DNA of 16,324 nucleotides from Trichomonas tenax (lineage: Eukaryota; Parabasalia; Trichomonadida; Trichomonadidae). The stretch is from positions 1 through 16,324 of the forward strand of contig JALKBU010001128.1 in NCBI GenBank assembly GCA_023091735.1. The letters are read 5' to 3'. The position numbers and the translations under genes were made by a program. The notes under the pieces were generated by a model. The model was not told the origin of the DNA. It did no database searches and saw only the letters and a list, made by a program, of their open reading frames with translations. This document shows, in pieces, positions 16,220 to 16,324 of the stretch; the stretch's first letter is position 1, and each line of letters opens with the position of its first letter.

Positions 16220-16324
16220 ATGACATTCATTCCTTTGAAAGGTTATGAGGGTAAATACGAAATATTGAACATCTATCCTTACTGTATAAAGAAAGTGGAG
16301 AACGATAAGATTCTAAACATTTAT
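16220..16324 (+). CDS. NUMOD4-like protein, N-terminal part (possible HNH-type endonuclease)
   Basis: ATG at 16220 is followed by 34 more codons to the window edge. The start reads MTFIPLKGYEGKYEILNIYP, which fits the NUMOD4 motif (typically W/P-x-x-GYEGxYEVSNxGRVKS) found at the N-terminus of many HNH homing-type endonucleases of phages and large DNA viruses. The nuclease part would lie beyond the window, so the function is only suggested. It is the first gene from the terminus of element C and uses the conserved promoter. The position equals that of the unrelated small gene in element A. Confidence 0.6.
   Translation, partial: MTFIPLKGYEGKYEILNIYPYCIKKVENDKILNIY

Larger units (their letters stand above)
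15989..16324. mobile_element. Terminal part of Maverick/Polinton-like element C (its end at 15989)
   Basis: It begins AGTTAGTAATAA and continues through a hairpin and about 110 bp shared (inverted) with element B. A promoter block shared with element A follows, then the first gene at 16220 running out of the window. Distance from terminus to first ATG is 231 nt, against 211 nt in A, so A and C show the same kind of end. The class is inferred from termini and layout; no core gene is in view. Confidence 0.6.

Overview
The window looks like AT-rich, intron-poor protist DNA from a trichomonad, most likely Trichomonas vaginalis or a close relative. Four signs point there. One uninterrupted reading frame of 4.65 kb encodes a many-pass membrane protein ending in a PAS-like domain and a class III nucleotide cyclase, the layout of the large trichomonad transmembrane cyclase family, which is rich in pseudogenes. 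A Trichomonas-type initiator (TCA followed by pyrimidine/T) lies 11 nt before its ATG. There is a Tc1/mariner-type transposase remnant. Several large-element ends start AGTTAGTAA, as expected for Maverick/Polinton-like elements (5'-AG...CT-3' termini). No Maverick core gene (integrase, PolB, ATPase, capsid) lies inside the window, so that element name rests on termini and accessory genes.

Layout, left to right. Positions 1-612 are the end of one element (B): the tail of a Lys/Glu-rich protein, a tandemly duplicated 3' region, and a terminal repeat with a hairpin. B is inserted in a phage-tail-fibre-like gene of a second element (A, 613-2199), which also carries a small frameshifted gene on the minus strand. 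A ends exactly at 2199 and is itself inserted in a cyclase pseudogene (2200-3045, minus). This gives a nest: B in A in the cyclase copy. Next comes gene-poor DNA: a strongly G-over-C skewed tract (about 3180-4200), a cluster of long imperfect hairpins (4760-5388), and a 662-bp MITE-like element with 54-bp inverted ends (5499-6160). A decayed coding remnant (7008-7394) follows.

The intact cyclase fills 7485-12137 (minus). After another 2.3 kb of AT-rich spacer (with a possible broken membrane-protein gene at 12841-13084) comes a small XYPPX-repeat protein with a Cys-rich tail (14502-15014, plus), then a Tc1-like transposase fragment (15324-15620, minus). At 15989 a third element (C) begins, with the same terminal hairpin as B and the same promoter as A, and starts a NUMOD4-like gene that runs off the window.

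The most novel-looking signals are these: (i) the three element ends share a terminal hairpin whose loop is conserved while the stem changes, partly with compensation; (ii) a nearly identical promoter block drives unrelated first genes in A and C; (iii) a run of about 80-90-nt miRNA-precursor-like hairpins lies in the spacer; (iv) the two cyclase copies are mosaic, about 98% identical in the catalytic half and strongly diverged in the PAS/membrane half; (v) the intact cyclase lacks the usual transition-state arginine.
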